Positions 16,383 through 25,401 of a DNA stretch of 60,257 nucleotides are shown in pieces. The stretch comes from Planctomycetaceae bacterium (GTDB lineage: Bacteria > Planctomycetota > Planctomycetia > Pirellulales > Pirellulaceae). Numbering within the stretch: the first letter of the stretch is position 1; every line of letters begins with the position of its first letter. Below the pieces are notes generated by a model. It did no database searches and was not told the origin of the DNA. It worked only from the letters and a program-made list of their open reading frames with translations. The stretch covers positions 1-60,257 of the forward strand of contig PBOG01000029.1 in assembly GCA_002724245.1 (NCBI GenBank), read 5' to 3'. The position numbers and the translations under genes are program-made.

Positions 16383-19067
16383 ATGCGACATCGGCTGTGG
16401 GGGAACTGGCTGCTGCTGGTCGCCGTTCTATCCGGATTGCTGGATGACGGAGAGATTGTGTTCAGGCATTGGGCCAGCACCTGTTGGGGACAAACGGTTT
16501 CCACGGCAGCGGGACCGTCTGTGCAGCGTGACGCAATGCCAGTGCGGGCAGAGGATTGGCTGATCACCGCTCTCGACGGAGAGTATTCCCTGATCGATTC
16601 TTCCCGAGGCAGATTGGTTCAGCTGGCGACCGCTGTCGGGGGAGAGTCGAACCATGCAGTCGGGGATTTTGTGTTCCGGTTTCCCGGAGCGGTACCCAAT
16701 GGCAAATACCGCGTGACTGTCCGCTGGCGTACCGGCGTGATGGGGGGCACGCCCTGGGCGTTCTTGCTGGGAAGTGATGCGGGCCAGGTCAGGGAGGATG
16801 GCATTTCCAGTGGGAAGTGGCACTATTTTTATCCGGGGCATAACGCAGCGCACAGCAACCAATGGTTTACGCACGATCTGGCGGGACCTAATCCAGTTGG
16901 CTTTTCCATGTGGCCGAACAGCCCGGTGGCCCCATCGATAACTGTTTCTGCCTCTGACCCCGACCAACCTGTTCCCGATCCGGAAGGCCGACCTGTTTAC
17001 GTGGCGTTTGATACCCGTGTGCAGCCCCAAAAATATCCCGATCAGCCTGCGGGCTTCCGTAGTACCCCGATGGTTACCTTCGGTGGCGCGACGTCACCGG
17101 AAGGCGGTCCCACGGCACAGCACTGGAAAGCGTATACCGCCTGGAATCGGGACGCGGCTCCAGGTAAAGAGTTGTTGGAATTCGCTGGCGTTGGTACCAC
17201 GACACTGGATCATGCATTGCCACCCGGTGATTACATCGTCCATGCCGACTGGAGTGCCAACAGCTGGAACAATGGTGACTGGGTCGCCTTGAAGTTTTCT
17301 GGGACCGGGGTGAGCGAGCACGGTAGTGACGACCCGGGAGGCTTTCATCGCATCTACCCGCCTGCAACGCGCGGTGAGCCGGTCCAAAGTGACGAACTCA
17401 TCGGCCCGAGCATGGGGCGCGGCTCATTGGCCTTGACCGCAGGCAAAAAACCCTCGCATTTTCCTACGGGAAACCGCTTTGGTGGCAGTCGGTTTGGAAC
17501 CCATCTCACGTTGGCCGCGGACAATCGACTGACCTTCACGGTTCACGACAGCAACAAGAATGGCATTGGCAATGTGTTTTTTTACGGACTCACTTTTATT
17601 CCGGCTTCCTTTCCTCACCGGGGGAAGGTGTCTGAAGTTGGCCCAGGGCAGTTCTATGTTCGACTGCGCGATATGAGTCCCGGCAAGAACAATACGCTGA
17701 GTATCGAATCGATCAGTCTGGTTCCACTGGACGGTCGGTCGGATAAGGCAGTTGGCGTCTCTGTGGCGTTGCCAGCAGAGGCAACGCGCCGGACACCACG
17801 CGCGAAACCGAGTCTGCGAACCGCAGCGGGATCACGCGGTTTGCGTGTAGCGACACGAGCCCCTGACATGGCGTTTCCCAGTTCGCCCGTGGGGGAACGA
17901 TTCACGATTGGCGTTTACTACGCGATGCCGACATTGAATCCCAAAGACCATTTTTCCTGGGACTATGCGTTTATGGATATGGCCCGCTCGGGGTGCAACT
18001 TCGTTGTGATTAGCGGCAATTGCTGGGCAAACCAGTGGGCGGCCATCAAGCATTGGGGAATGCGGGGGGTCACCAGCTACGGGGAATTGAACGCGTACCG
18101 TGGGCCCGGCAACTGGAAGCCGGAGGATTTTCTTCCCGGAATCAAGGAATCACGCGAGCGCGTCAAAGCGCTGGTCTGGAAGGACGAGTACATAGGTGAC
18201 GCAGTCGTTGGCCATATTATGGATGATGAACCCGAATGCCGCGGTTTGACTGCCGACAAGCAGGCCTTTCTGCGCGCGTGGGCAGACGTGTACCACCAGC
18301 ACAATCCAGAGCGATCGATCTATGTGAATCACTGTGACCCGAAATGGTACGACCTCAATGAACAGAATGCGACTTGCAGTACCGCGCCGACGATCGCGGT
18401 CAACAGCCATCGCATCGCCGAACGCATCAAGGCTGCACGGTCTATCGGGTTGCGGAACTTTACAGTCGTGGCGTTGCTGGGACGCTTGTCCGACTGGTCG
18501 GGGCAACGGCCCGAAATGATTGGATCGTGGGGCATGGGGCAAGGGACACCGCAGGTTTTCAACTGGCTGGCGTCGCGGACCAACTATCAGGATGCCTACG
18601 AACAGATGGTCACTGCTTACTGTTGCGGGAGCCTGGGTTTTCATCCTTATATGTACAACCAGCACCGGGCCATCTCGCTGGTCGATAAAAACGGCAACGG
18701 ACAGTACGGTATTCGGCAGGGGTTTTCTGACGCCGCGCACGATTTGCGACGGGCCCAGGGATGGCCCGATGTCGCGCTGCTGAACAACGGCAGTCCCTTT
18801 CAGGATCGGGGAATTTACGCCCCCGGTACCTTCACATTGACCGCGCGCGCGGAGTCCTCTGGCAGCACGATTGCGAAAGTCGTTTTTGGCAAGAGCAGTG
18901 ATGGGGGAAGTACCTGGGAAACGATCGAAGATGCCGCTTGGCCTTTTACGGCGCAGTTCACTGGTGCCGCGGGACAGACCGTGATTTTCCGGGCCCGCGC
19001 GGTCGATGTCACAGGCAAAACATCACTGTACGCGGCGAATATGATCTCCCTGCAGAGTGATCCTTAG
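16383..19067 (+). CDS. Large secreted glycosidase-like protein (putative TIM barrel)
   Basis: An 894-residue exported protein. ATG 16383 is preferred over the in-frame 16362 start because GGAGGAG lies 5 nt upstream and it opens a signal peptide (MRHRLWGNWLLLVAVLSG). Residues ~60-450 contain two carbohydrate-binding-like beta domains (YRVTVRWRTGVMGGTPWAF; DYIVHADWSANSWNNGDW). Residues ~520-780 look like a glycoside-hydrolase barrel: FTIGVYYAMPTLN, ARSGCNFVVISG, ALVWKDEYIGD, and the acidic VGHIMDDEPECRG strand where a catalytic acid could lie. The C-terminus is an Ig-like fold with a DGGSTWETIED turn. I cannot assign a CAZy family; a role in polysaccharide breakdown is inferred. Confidence 0.85.
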   Translation: MRHRLWGNWLLLVAVLSGLLDDGEIVFRHWASTCWGQTVSTAAGPSVQRDAMPVRAEDWLITALDGEYSLIDSSRGRLVQLATAVGGESNHAVGDFVFRFPGAVPNGKYRVTVRWRTGVMGGTPWAFLLGSDAGQVREDGISSGKWHYFYPGHNAAHSNQWFTHDLAGPNPVGFSMWPNSPVAPSITVSASDPDQPVPDPEGRPVYVAFDTRVQPQKYPDQPAGFRSTPMVTFGGATSPEGGPTAQHWKAYTAWNRDAAPGKELLEFAGVGTTTLDHALPPGDYIVHADWSANSWNNGDWVALKFSGTGVSEHGSDDPGGFHRIYPPATRGEPVQSDELIGPSMGRGSLALTAGKKPSHFPTGNRFGGSRFGTHLTLAADNRLTFTVHDSNKNGIGNVFFYGLTFIPASFPHRGKVSEVGPGQFYVRLRDMSPGKNNTLSIESISLVPLDGRSDKAVGVSVALPAEATRRTPRAKPSLRTAAGSRGLRVATRAPDMAFPSSPVGERFTIGVYYAMPTLNPKDHFSWDYAFMDMARSGCNFVVISGNCWANQWAAIKHWGMRGVTSYGELNAYRGPGNWKPEDFLPGIKESRERVKALVWKDEYIGDAVVGHIMDDEPECRGLTADKQAFLRAWADVYHQHNPERSIYVNHCDPKWYDLNEQNATCSTAPTIAVNSHRIAERIKAARSIGLRNFTVVALLGRLSDWSGQRPEMIGSWGMGQGTPQVFNWLASRTNYQDAYEQMVTAYCCGSLGFHPYMYNQHRAISLVDKNGNGQYGIRQGFSDAAHDLRRAQGWPDVALLNNGSPFQDRGIYAPGTFTLTARAESSGSTIAKVVFGKSSDGGSTWETIEDAAWPFTAQFTGAAGQTVIFRARAVDVTGKTSLYAANMISLQSDP

Positions 19068-19329
19068 ACAGCGACGAGGGGCGGGACGCTGGCGTCCGGT
19101 GGCCTCGGCCGCTGGGATTTGGAGGCTCGGTGCCTGCGGAAATTGCTCTCGGTTTCCTGAGTGCTTCCGTAGCTTGCCTGGAATAACCTAGTTGAAGCGG
19201 TGGCCAGGATTGCTTGCTAGTTTGGCCAATTTGTCCGAAACTTGCTGGCCTGGGTCTGGTTGCATTCAAGTGGAACGCATGCTTCAGCTGGCTCTCTGCT
19301 TCCCGCCTCTCTTCACCGTAAGGATTCTG

Positions 19330-20586
19330 ATGATGACCAACGCCCGTTCCTGTGTCGCCGTGACGTTATTTCTGCTGGTGGGGTGGCTAGGTGTAGAGCG
19401 GCCGATGCTGCAGGCAGAAGACTGGGCCCGCTTTCGCGGACCACGTGGAAATGGGAGCAGTACTGACGCGTCCGTGCCCACCCAGTGGAGCGACTCACAG
19501 AATCTCAAATGGAAGTTGCGTTTGCCCGGTGCCGGGTTTTCCAGTCCGATCGTGGTGGGAGACCGGGTGTTTGTGACGGCTTATTCAGGGTCACGCAACC
19601 GTGTGAAGCGGCACTTGGTATGTGTGGACCGTGCGACGGGCGTCGCGGTCTGGACCCGTGTGATCGATGGTGTAGGGGACGGTGGCGATCGGGGACCTGC
19701 CAACCATGGCCAGGCATCCCATACGCCGGTCAGCGATGGCGAACGGGTGTATGCCATGTTTGGCAGTAGCGGCTTGGTCGCATTTGATATGAAGGGCGAG
19801 CAACTGTGGCAGCGAAAACTGGGGAACGAACGGGCTGCCCGATTCGGCACGGCGTCGAGTCCCATACTGCATCAAGATCACGTGATTGTCACAGCGGGCG
19901 CGGAGAGCGAGTCGATCCGAGCGTTGGACAAGAAAACAGGGAAAGAAGTCTGGAAAACCGAAGCCAGCAGCTTGTCTGGCACGTATTCGACGCCGCTGAT
20001 GGTGACCAATTCCCAGGGCGTCGATGAACTGCTGCTGTCAGTGACGTATGAATTGTGGAGTTTGAATCCCGGTTCTGGAAAACTCAATTGGTATGCGGAA
20101 ACCGAGGTCGATACAGCGGCGTGCCCTAGTCTGATTGCCCAGGAGGGAATCGCCTACGTGATCGGTGGTCGACGTGGTGGCCGGGCCGCGGTACGGATCG
20201 CGGGCAAGGGGGATGTGACCGAGAGTGGTGTGGTCTGGTCGACGAGTGGTGGCGCTTATGTCCCGTCTCCGGTGTTGCACAACGGCCACTTGTATTGGAT
20301 CAATGACAACGGCATCGCGTCTTGTGTTGATGCCAGCACAGGAGACCAGGTGGCACGCAAGCGACTCGGTGGCAGGTTCTATGCGTCGGTGACGTTGATC
20401 AACGACAAACTTTACGCGGTCAATCGCTCTGGCAAAACCCATGTCCTCAAGGCGACTCCTGAGTTTGAGCAGATTGCCCTCAATACGCTTACCGATTCGA
20501 GTGAGTTTTGCGGCAGTCCGGCGGTCAGCAACGGACAGCTTTACCTCCGTTCGGATGAATTTTTGTATTGCATTGAAACGCCTTAG
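19330..20586 (+). CDS. PQQ-like beta-propeller protein
   Basis: A 418-residue secreted eight-bladed PQQ-type propeller of the BamB/quinoprotein-like group. ATG 19330 has AAGGA 5 nt upstream and begins a signal peptide (TNARSCVAVTLFLLVGWLG); the open frame extends upstream to 19192. It opens with DWARFRGPRGNGSS, typical of planctomycete members, and repeats blade motifs such as HLVCVDRATGVAVWTR, KGEQLWQRKLG, IRALDKKTGKEVWKT and LWSLNPGSGKLNW. Such proteins often act as binding scaffolds, and no residues prove PQQ cofactor binding. It converges on the BNR protein gene. Confidence 0.93.
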   Translation: MMTNARSCVAVTLFLLVGWLGVERPMLQAEDWARFRGPRGNGSSTDASVPTQWSDSQNLKWKLRLPGAGFSSPIVVGDRVFVTAYSGSRNRVKRHLVCVDRATGVAVWTRVIDGVGDGGDRGPANHGQASHTPVSDGERVYAMFGSSGLVAFDMKGEQLWQRKLGNERAARFGTASSPILHQDHVIVTAGAESESIRALDKKTGKEVWKTEASSLSGTYSTPLMVTNSQGVDELLLSVTYELWSLNPGSGKLNWYAETEVDTAACPSLIAQEGIAYVIGGRRGGRAAVRIAGKGDVTESGVVWSTSGGAYVPSPVLHNGHLYWINDNGIASCVDASTGDQVARKRLGGRFYASVTLINDKLYAVNRSGKTHVLKATPEFEQIALNTLTDSSEFCGSPAVSNGQLYLRSDEFLYCIETP

Positions 20587-20640
20587 AAATCCAGCCCTGC
20601 CCAGCGCTGTCTGTGGTGTTTGCAGTTGCGCAGTGTGATG

Positions 20641-21942
20641 TTACTTGGACGGATTGAGAACCGGCCCGGGGTCGAAGCGGTTTCGCAGCTTGGAGTCGAA
20701 GTCGGCCTGCCGGATGGTACGGTCGTCATTGATCTTCTGGTGGTTCAGTTGCCACCGCACCAGCCCCGCGTCACGCGGTGCTTGTGGGCTGTCGGGGCCG
20801 GCCTGGATGCGGTATCCGGTGCCAAACAGTGTCAGGATCGACGCATCTGGTAGCAGTACCGACGAGGTGGCTTGACTGCTCGGCCACCAGTAGGTGTCTC
20901 CCTTTCGTTTGCCAGACCAGACATGCAGTAGATAGCGATGATCGAGGTCCCACGTGACTCCGTGATCATGGCTGACGATTGCTTCGATGGCGAATTGTGG
21001 ATAGCCGTGGGGGTCGGGAGTGTAGCCCAGACGTACCACGTAAGTCATCACAATATCATGGTTAGGCATCAGTACGAGCGATGGGTGATGCCGTCCGTAG
21101 TCGTAGAGTTTCTGAATGGGAGACCAGGTGCTTCCCTCATCGTCCGAGAAGGAGATCCCCAAACCTTCGTAGTGATCGAGCGTCTTGCCTGTCAGACGCT
21201 CTGGGATGTCGGTACGACAAGCGGCCAGTAAACGGCCGTTGCCGGTGCGTAACAAACAGATTTCGTTGGCGCGGTACCACTGGGGTACTTTAGTGGCTTT
21301 GCTCCAGGTCCTTCCCAAGTCAGTGCTGGAACGCAGGTAGGCTTGCGAAACACGGTTGCTGCTGTGGTAGCCGGTTTCGATCAGACGGGACACTTTTCCG
21401 GTTTCTGGATGCCGTTCGACCAGTGGCGGGTCCCAGATGTACCACGGTTGTCCGCCGGGCGCGGGGCCGATCGGTACCGGACGGTTCCAGGTTTGGCCAT
21501 AGTCAGAACTGAACCATCGCTCTGGTGCCCCAACTGCGAGCCCGGCTGATTCGTAAAACAGCAACTTGCCATCGCCGAGATAGACCAGGCTGGTCCCCAT
21601 ACCGATGGACGGCTGGCCGTCATTATCGACCTGCGCAGGACGGGGATCGCTCCAGGTGGCGCCCTGGTCGTCACTCGTTAGCACAAACGCGCGGTGAGGA
21701 TAGTCACAGCCGACCAGCATCAGGAGCCGTTTTTTTTCCGGCATGTAGACCAGGTAGGGAACCGCAACGACGCGGTTCCAGCTTTCGGTCACGATTTGAA
21801 AGCGGGCTGCGAGTTGGAATGGTGGGGCCTGACCATTGAGCTGATGTACCGTGTGGGTTTGCCACTGTGCGGTTGCCAGGGAGGACACAACGAGCAGTAG
21901 TAGAAGTACAACGCACGTGTGTTGTGTACGTGTTGACATCAT
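20641..21942 (-). CDS. Secreted BNR-repeat sialidase-like protein
   Basis: A 433-residue protein with an N-terminal signal (TQHTCVVLLLLLVVSSLATA) and a sialidase-type propeller. Asp-box motifs are TSDDQGATWSDP, SSDYGQTWNRP, SSTDLGRTWSK, SDDEGSTWSP and SHDHGVTWD. The start has AAGGA close upstream (AAGGAACCC-ATG). The enzyme group cleaves terminal sialic or related ulosonic acids, but many planctomycete members are only structural homologues. The gene ends 54 bp from the convergent PQQ-propeller gene and is one of several propeller proteins in the window. Confidence 0.92.
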   Translation of the reverse strand: MMSTRTQHTCVVLLLLLVVSSLATAQWQTHTVHQLNGQAPPFQLAARFQIVTESWNRVVAVPYLVYMPEKKRLLMLVGCDYPHRAFVLTSDDQGATWSDPRPAQVDNDGQPSIGMGTSLVYLGDGKLLFYESAGLAVGAPERWFSSDYGQTWNRPVPIGPAPGGQPWYIWDPPLVERHPETGKVSRLIETGYHSSNRVSQAYLRSSTDLGRTWSKATKVPQWYRANEICLLRTGNGRLLAACRTDIPERLTGKTLDHYEGLGISFSDDEGSTWSPIQKLYDYGRHHPSLVLMPNHDIVMTYVVRLGYTPDPHGYPQFAIEAIVSHDHGVTWDLDHRYLLHVWSGKRKGDTYWWPSSQATSSVLLPDASILTLFGTGYRIQAGPDSPQAPRDAGLVRWQLNHQKINDDRTIRQADFDSKLRNRFDPGPVLNPSK

Positions 21943-22151
21943 GGGTTCCTTGGAGGCGAAGCGGTGAGCGGTAGTCTACCGCATCACGTTGCTGGGCCAA
22001 AGCATGCGGACTGACGGCCTCGTCCGATAGGCTTCACGGTACGCAGAAAAAAAAAGCTCGAATCAGTACAATGAAGCAGATAAGTAGAATAAAGATGGTG
22101 CGCTACGAAGGCTGCACGACGGAACGCGGACAAAGATAAGATGTTTGGCCA

Positions 22152-23345
22152 ATGGTCTGTCCAATTCACAGGTATCAACGGCGTGTGCCTGTCTGGTGTG
22201 TGGTGGTACTCGCCAGTCTGGGTCTGTTGGGGTGGGGGTCGGTGGCCTGGCCGAATGCGGGGCCGCGATCGACGGGCGCTTTTGTGATCGCGGAACCACC
22301 CGGGGTTGCCGACGTGCAGATTGCCCGTGAGACCTTATCGATTGATCTGCGTCCGGCACAGCTCGGTCAGAAGGCAATCGTGGAGGCGACCTACCTGCTC
22401 CACAACGAGGGGGAGGAGCGTCTCCTTGAGTTGCTGTTTGCCTTTGGATCACGCGAAAACAAGGACTGGTCGATCACACTTGATGACAAGCCATTGGAGG
22501 GTGTTATAACCCCGGGCGCAGATATGCCCATTGCGTGGAGGCCGCCGCGGGAGACACCGGGACTGGAAAGCGACACGCCTCTCTCGTACGGACTCGGGTG
22601 GCCTACCGTGGCACCACTCGCGTTCAAACTGGTCGTGCCGTCGGGGAACGCGGTTCTCAAAGTAAGGTACCAGGCAGAGATCGCGCTTAACTACGCGCGT
22701 CCCTCGATGTATCGCCAATTCGCGTACATTCTTTCGCCGGCGCGTTCCTGGGCCAGTTTTGGTGGCCTGGATCTAACGATCCAGGTTCCTGGCGGATGGT
22801 CAGTGGCAGCGACGCTTGACCTCGAGCGCGAGGGTGATCTGCTGCGCGGAAACTTTGACCGGATTCCCGCGGATTCGCTTGCCATTACGATGCGACCAGC
22901 TGTTCCAGTAGGTTATCAGCGGCTGTTTGAGGTGAGCCGTGCGGTGGCCATCTTCCTGGGATTGGCCGGTTGGTTTGGATGTTGGAAAGCGGGGCGTGTA
23001 TGGGCAGGAGAGCTAGTACGATCCGCGGCTGCGGATGCCAGTGCACGTTATTATCAGACGATCAAACTGCTGGGTGGTGCCGTTCTGATCGGATTTCTTT
23101 ATGGCATGCTGATGACCGCGGCGACCTGGTGGACCGCGTTTGGTCCAGACGTCGTTTATCCCCCTAGTGCTAGTGAACAACAGTTGGCCCAGGCGGCCAG
23201 TTTGAGTTTTGGTTACCTGTCTATATTCAAGATGATTGGTCTGTTCTTGCTGGCCGGGGTATTGGCAGGTGTGGCCGGACTGATCGCTCTGGTGGCAGGG
23301 CTGCTGCGGCGTCGGTCGCTGACAAACACAGATCTTGCAAAATAG
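22152..23345 (+). CDS. Membrane protein with exported beta domain, unknown function
   Basis: A 397-residue protein. An N-terminal hydrophobic segment (VPVWCVVVLASLGLLGWGSV) is followed by ~230 residues of predicted extracytoplasmic beta structure (ARETLSIDLRPAQLGQKAIV, ATYLLHNEGEERLLELLFAF, GLDLTIQVPGGWSVAATLDL). The C-terminal third has about four membrane helices (VAIFLGLAGWFGCW, LLGGAVLIGFLYGMLMTA, KMIGLFLLAGVLAGVAGLIA) and a basic tail. I do not recognise a named family. The beta domain resembles those that measure or present membrane-proximal surfaces. It precedes the EF-hand protein by 104 bp on the same strand. Confidence 0.82.
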   Translation: MVCPIHRYQRRVPVWCVVVLASLGLLGWGSVAWPNAGPRSTGAFVIAEPPGVADVQIARETLSIDLRPAQLGQKAIVEATYLLHNEGEERLLELLFAFGSRENKDWSITLDDKPLEGVITPGADMPIAWRPPRETPGLESDTPLSYGLGWPTVAPLAFKLVVPSGNAVLKVRYQAEIALNYARPSMYRQFAYILSPARSWASFGGLDLTIQVPGGWSVAATLDLEREGDLLRGNFDRIPADSLAITMRPAVPVGYQRLFEVSRAVAIFLGLAGWFGCWKAGRVWAGELVRSAAADASARYYQTIKLLGGAVLIGFLYGMLMTAATWWTAFGPDVVYPPSASEQQLAQAASLSFGYLSIFKMIGLFLLAGVLAGVAGLIALVAGLLRRRSLTNTDLAK

Positions 23346-23449
23346 TCTGACGCGAGTGGTCTGACTCTACGGTTTGCGTTAGAGAGTAGTAATCTGATGA
23401 GAAACAACCTCTGTCCCAATTGGTAAATGTATTGATGAGGAACGAACCG

Positions 23450-24631
23450 ATGTCTCGTTTGACCATCGCTGCCGGCGTGTGTTTTTTGTTGTGCGTCACC
23501 GGTCTGGCCCAGGAGGGGCAGGAACGGGAAAGGGACAACCCGGACGGGCGCCGCGAAATAGTGCGGGGTGCCCGAGATCGCGACAAACAGGACCGGCGTC
23601 GGTCAAAATTACCGGCCGAAAAGCGGGTAGAGCTAATGAATCAACGCGTGCAGGAATTGCGTCTGCAACTTGCCGGTGCGAAGAAGCAAGCAGACGATCC
23701 GGGTGAAGTCGAGAAGTTACAAGAAGAGATTGATCGACTGACGGAAGAAATCGTCAAGTTGCGGGCATCGCGGCGGGATCGCCGCACGAAAACTGACTGG
23801 GAGGCCGAATACCAGAAATTTCTCAAGGAAAATCCGGGTGTGAAGAGAGCCATCGAAAATGGCCGGATCGCCAAGGAAAAGGTACTCGCTGAGATCAAAG
23901 ACCGGGCGGCGGAAAAGGCCCGCGAGGCAGTCGAACAAGACCAACAGAGTCTGGAAAGAGAATTCCAACAATTGATCAAGGAACGCCCCGAGCTGGCAAG
24001 GCAGATTAAGGCAGGTGAGCTCAAGAAGGAGGCGGTCATGCAACGCCTGCGGATTGGTCGTCAACGTCGTCGCGGACAAGCACGTGATAATCAGGAACGG
24101 CCGGCCGCACGGCGTGGACGTGTTGTCACTCCTGCGCAAGTGGCGCTGCGTAGCAAGCTCGGGGAACTGGTCAGAGCTGGCAAATTGACCCGTGCCGATG
24201 CGGGTGAGCTGTACCAGATCGCGTTTCCGGAAAATACGCGTCAAAATCAGCGTCGAGGTGGCCGTGGTTGGAGCCGCTTGAAGGAAAATGACGCCGATGG
24301 TGACGGCAAGATCAGCAAGGATGAGGCGCCGGAAAACATCAAGCGATTTTTTGATCGCATGGACAGAAACAGAGATGGATTCATCGAAGAGTCCGAAGTG
24401 GGGGGGAGAGGCCCTGATCGCGAAGGTGCCCGTGGCCGTGGAGGTGCCCCTGCCCGCGATCGAGAAGGTGCTCGTGACCGTGCTGGCGACAGGTCAGGTG
24501 AACGCCCACGCCGTGAGCGGCGGCGGCCATCCAGAGAAGAATTGCTTGAACGATTCGATAAGGATGGTGACGGAAAACTCAATGACAGCGAGAGTCGGGC
24601 TGCACTGCGCTCCCTGAGGGATGCCGAGTAA
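23450..24631 (+). CDS. Secreted coiled-coil protein with EF-hand calcium motifs
   Basis: A 393-residue protein with a signal peptide (MSRLTIAAGVCFLLCVTGLA). ATG 23450 is preferred, with GAGGAA upstream. Residues ~60-190 are strongly charged and helical, a likely coiled coil (QELRLQLAGAKKQADD, EIDRLTEEIVKLRAS). Three EF-hand loops follow: NDADGDGKISKDE and DRNRDGFIEESE (~283-320), and DKDGDGKLNDSE near the C-terminus. Between them is a low-complexity Arg/Gly/Asp/Glu stretch (GRGPDREGARGRGGAPARD). Planctomycetes encode many such exported EF-hand proteins, and calcium binding is likely. The specific function is unknown. Confidence 0.85.
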   Translation: MSRLTIAAGVCFLLCVTGLAQEGQERERDNPDGRREIVRGARDRDKQDRRRSKLPAEKRVELMNQRVQELRLQLAGAKKQADDPGEVEKLQEEIDRLTEEIVKLRASRRDRRTKTDWEAEYQKFLKENPGVKRAIENGRIAKEKVLAEIKDRAAEKAREAVEQDQQSLEREFQQLIKERPELARQIKAGELKKEAVMQRLRIGRQRRRGQARDNQERPAARRGRVVTPAQVALRSKLGELVRAGKLTRADAGELYQIAFPENTRQNQRRGGRGWSRLKENDADGDGKISKDEAPENIKRFFDRMDRNRDGFIEESEVGGRGPDREGARGRGGAPARDREGARDRAGDRSGERPRRERRRPSREELLERFDKDGDGKLNDSESRAALRSLRDAE

Positions 24632-24687
24632 CCTCCGGCGCCACTGCATTCGTGTAACTGCTGCCAGGCTGTGTCAGCAGGGGATAG

Positions 24688-25059
24688 TTAGTCCTGCTGC
24701 TGATTCGCTTTGGCGGCTTGCTTGATCCAGCCGGTGAACTGCCGTTTCTTGACTTCTTTTGAGACGTGTATTTTCACGTGGCGCATGTTCTTGCCCGACC
24801 CTTCCAGCAGGCCATCGGGGTCGTCGAGTTGGGTGCCGCTCAGATGGAATTGCAGTGCTATGTAATTCTTTGCCGTGCGGAGCGAGCAGATGGGGCCACT
24901 CTGTTCGTAGACCGGTACGCCCCATTTAATGCATTCGCTGGCAGTGGGGGCCGCTTTCTGGATTAGCGTGCGCAGTTCTGCGGCGAGACTGGCCAGCGGT
25001 TCCTCGAGGGCGGCAAACCACTGTTCCGCGCTGTCGCCGTAGTCTTCTCGGGATTTCAT
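24688..25059 (-). CDS. DUF1801 domain protein
   Basis: A 123-residue cytoplasmic protein of the DUF1801 (YdhG/iron-chaperone-like) family. Typical residues are LRTLIQKAAPTASECIKWGV, PVYEQSGPICSL, KNYIALQFH and a lysine-rich end (HVSKEVKKRQFTGWIKQA). The ATG has GAGGAG with 8-nt spacing, one of the best ribosome-binding sites here. Family members are small and cytosolic, and their function is poorly defined. It stands alone, convergent with the EF-hand gene. Confidence 0.92.
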   Translation of the reverse strand: MKSREDYGDSAEQWFAALEEPLASLAAELRTLIQKAAPTASECIKWGVPVYEQSGPICSLRTAKNYIALQFHLSGTQLDDPDGLLEGSGKNMRHVKIHVSKEVKKRQFTGWIKQAAKANQQQD

Positions 25060-25401
25060 GCTCGTTGCTCCTCTTTGGCGCGGTACGATCTGATTGTGGA
25101 GTCGTTGTCGCTGCAGTCGAGAGCGCTTTCCATCTTACCGCAGCGGCGGTGTGGGATCCATATTCTGGACGAGGTGCGGTTCCTGTCTTGACGAGTATGA
25201 AGTGCAGATGGTGTGGAAGACCTGACGTCTCACTGGTTGCCGTGCGCCGTCTGTGGTCGTGTGCAGATCGGTTTGTTACGCTGGAGTGGTAAGGCTGGTG
25301 GGCGTGGATGCTGGGAATGGTCTCGCGTGGATTGTGAAGCGTGTCTGTTCGCGTGCTGGCAGCGCGTTTTCGCATCGCAACACAAAGTGGGGCAGGTCAT
25401 C
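25060..25401. other. 342-bp region before the TAXI-domain gene
   Basis: The gap holds the divergent promoters and the doubtful N-terminal extension of the TAXI-domain frame (open from GTG 25213). Two overlapping frames carry cysteine-rich stretches (KCRWCGRP in one, PCAVCGRV in another), but neither forms a recognisable zinc-ribbon gene. No tRNA or repeat was seen. Confidence 0.4.

Noticed and set aside
25197-25292. Small cysteine-containing ORF (MKCRWCGRP...)
   Set aside because: 31 codons with no ribosome-binding site, and the second Cys pair expected of a zinc ribbon is not in the same frame.
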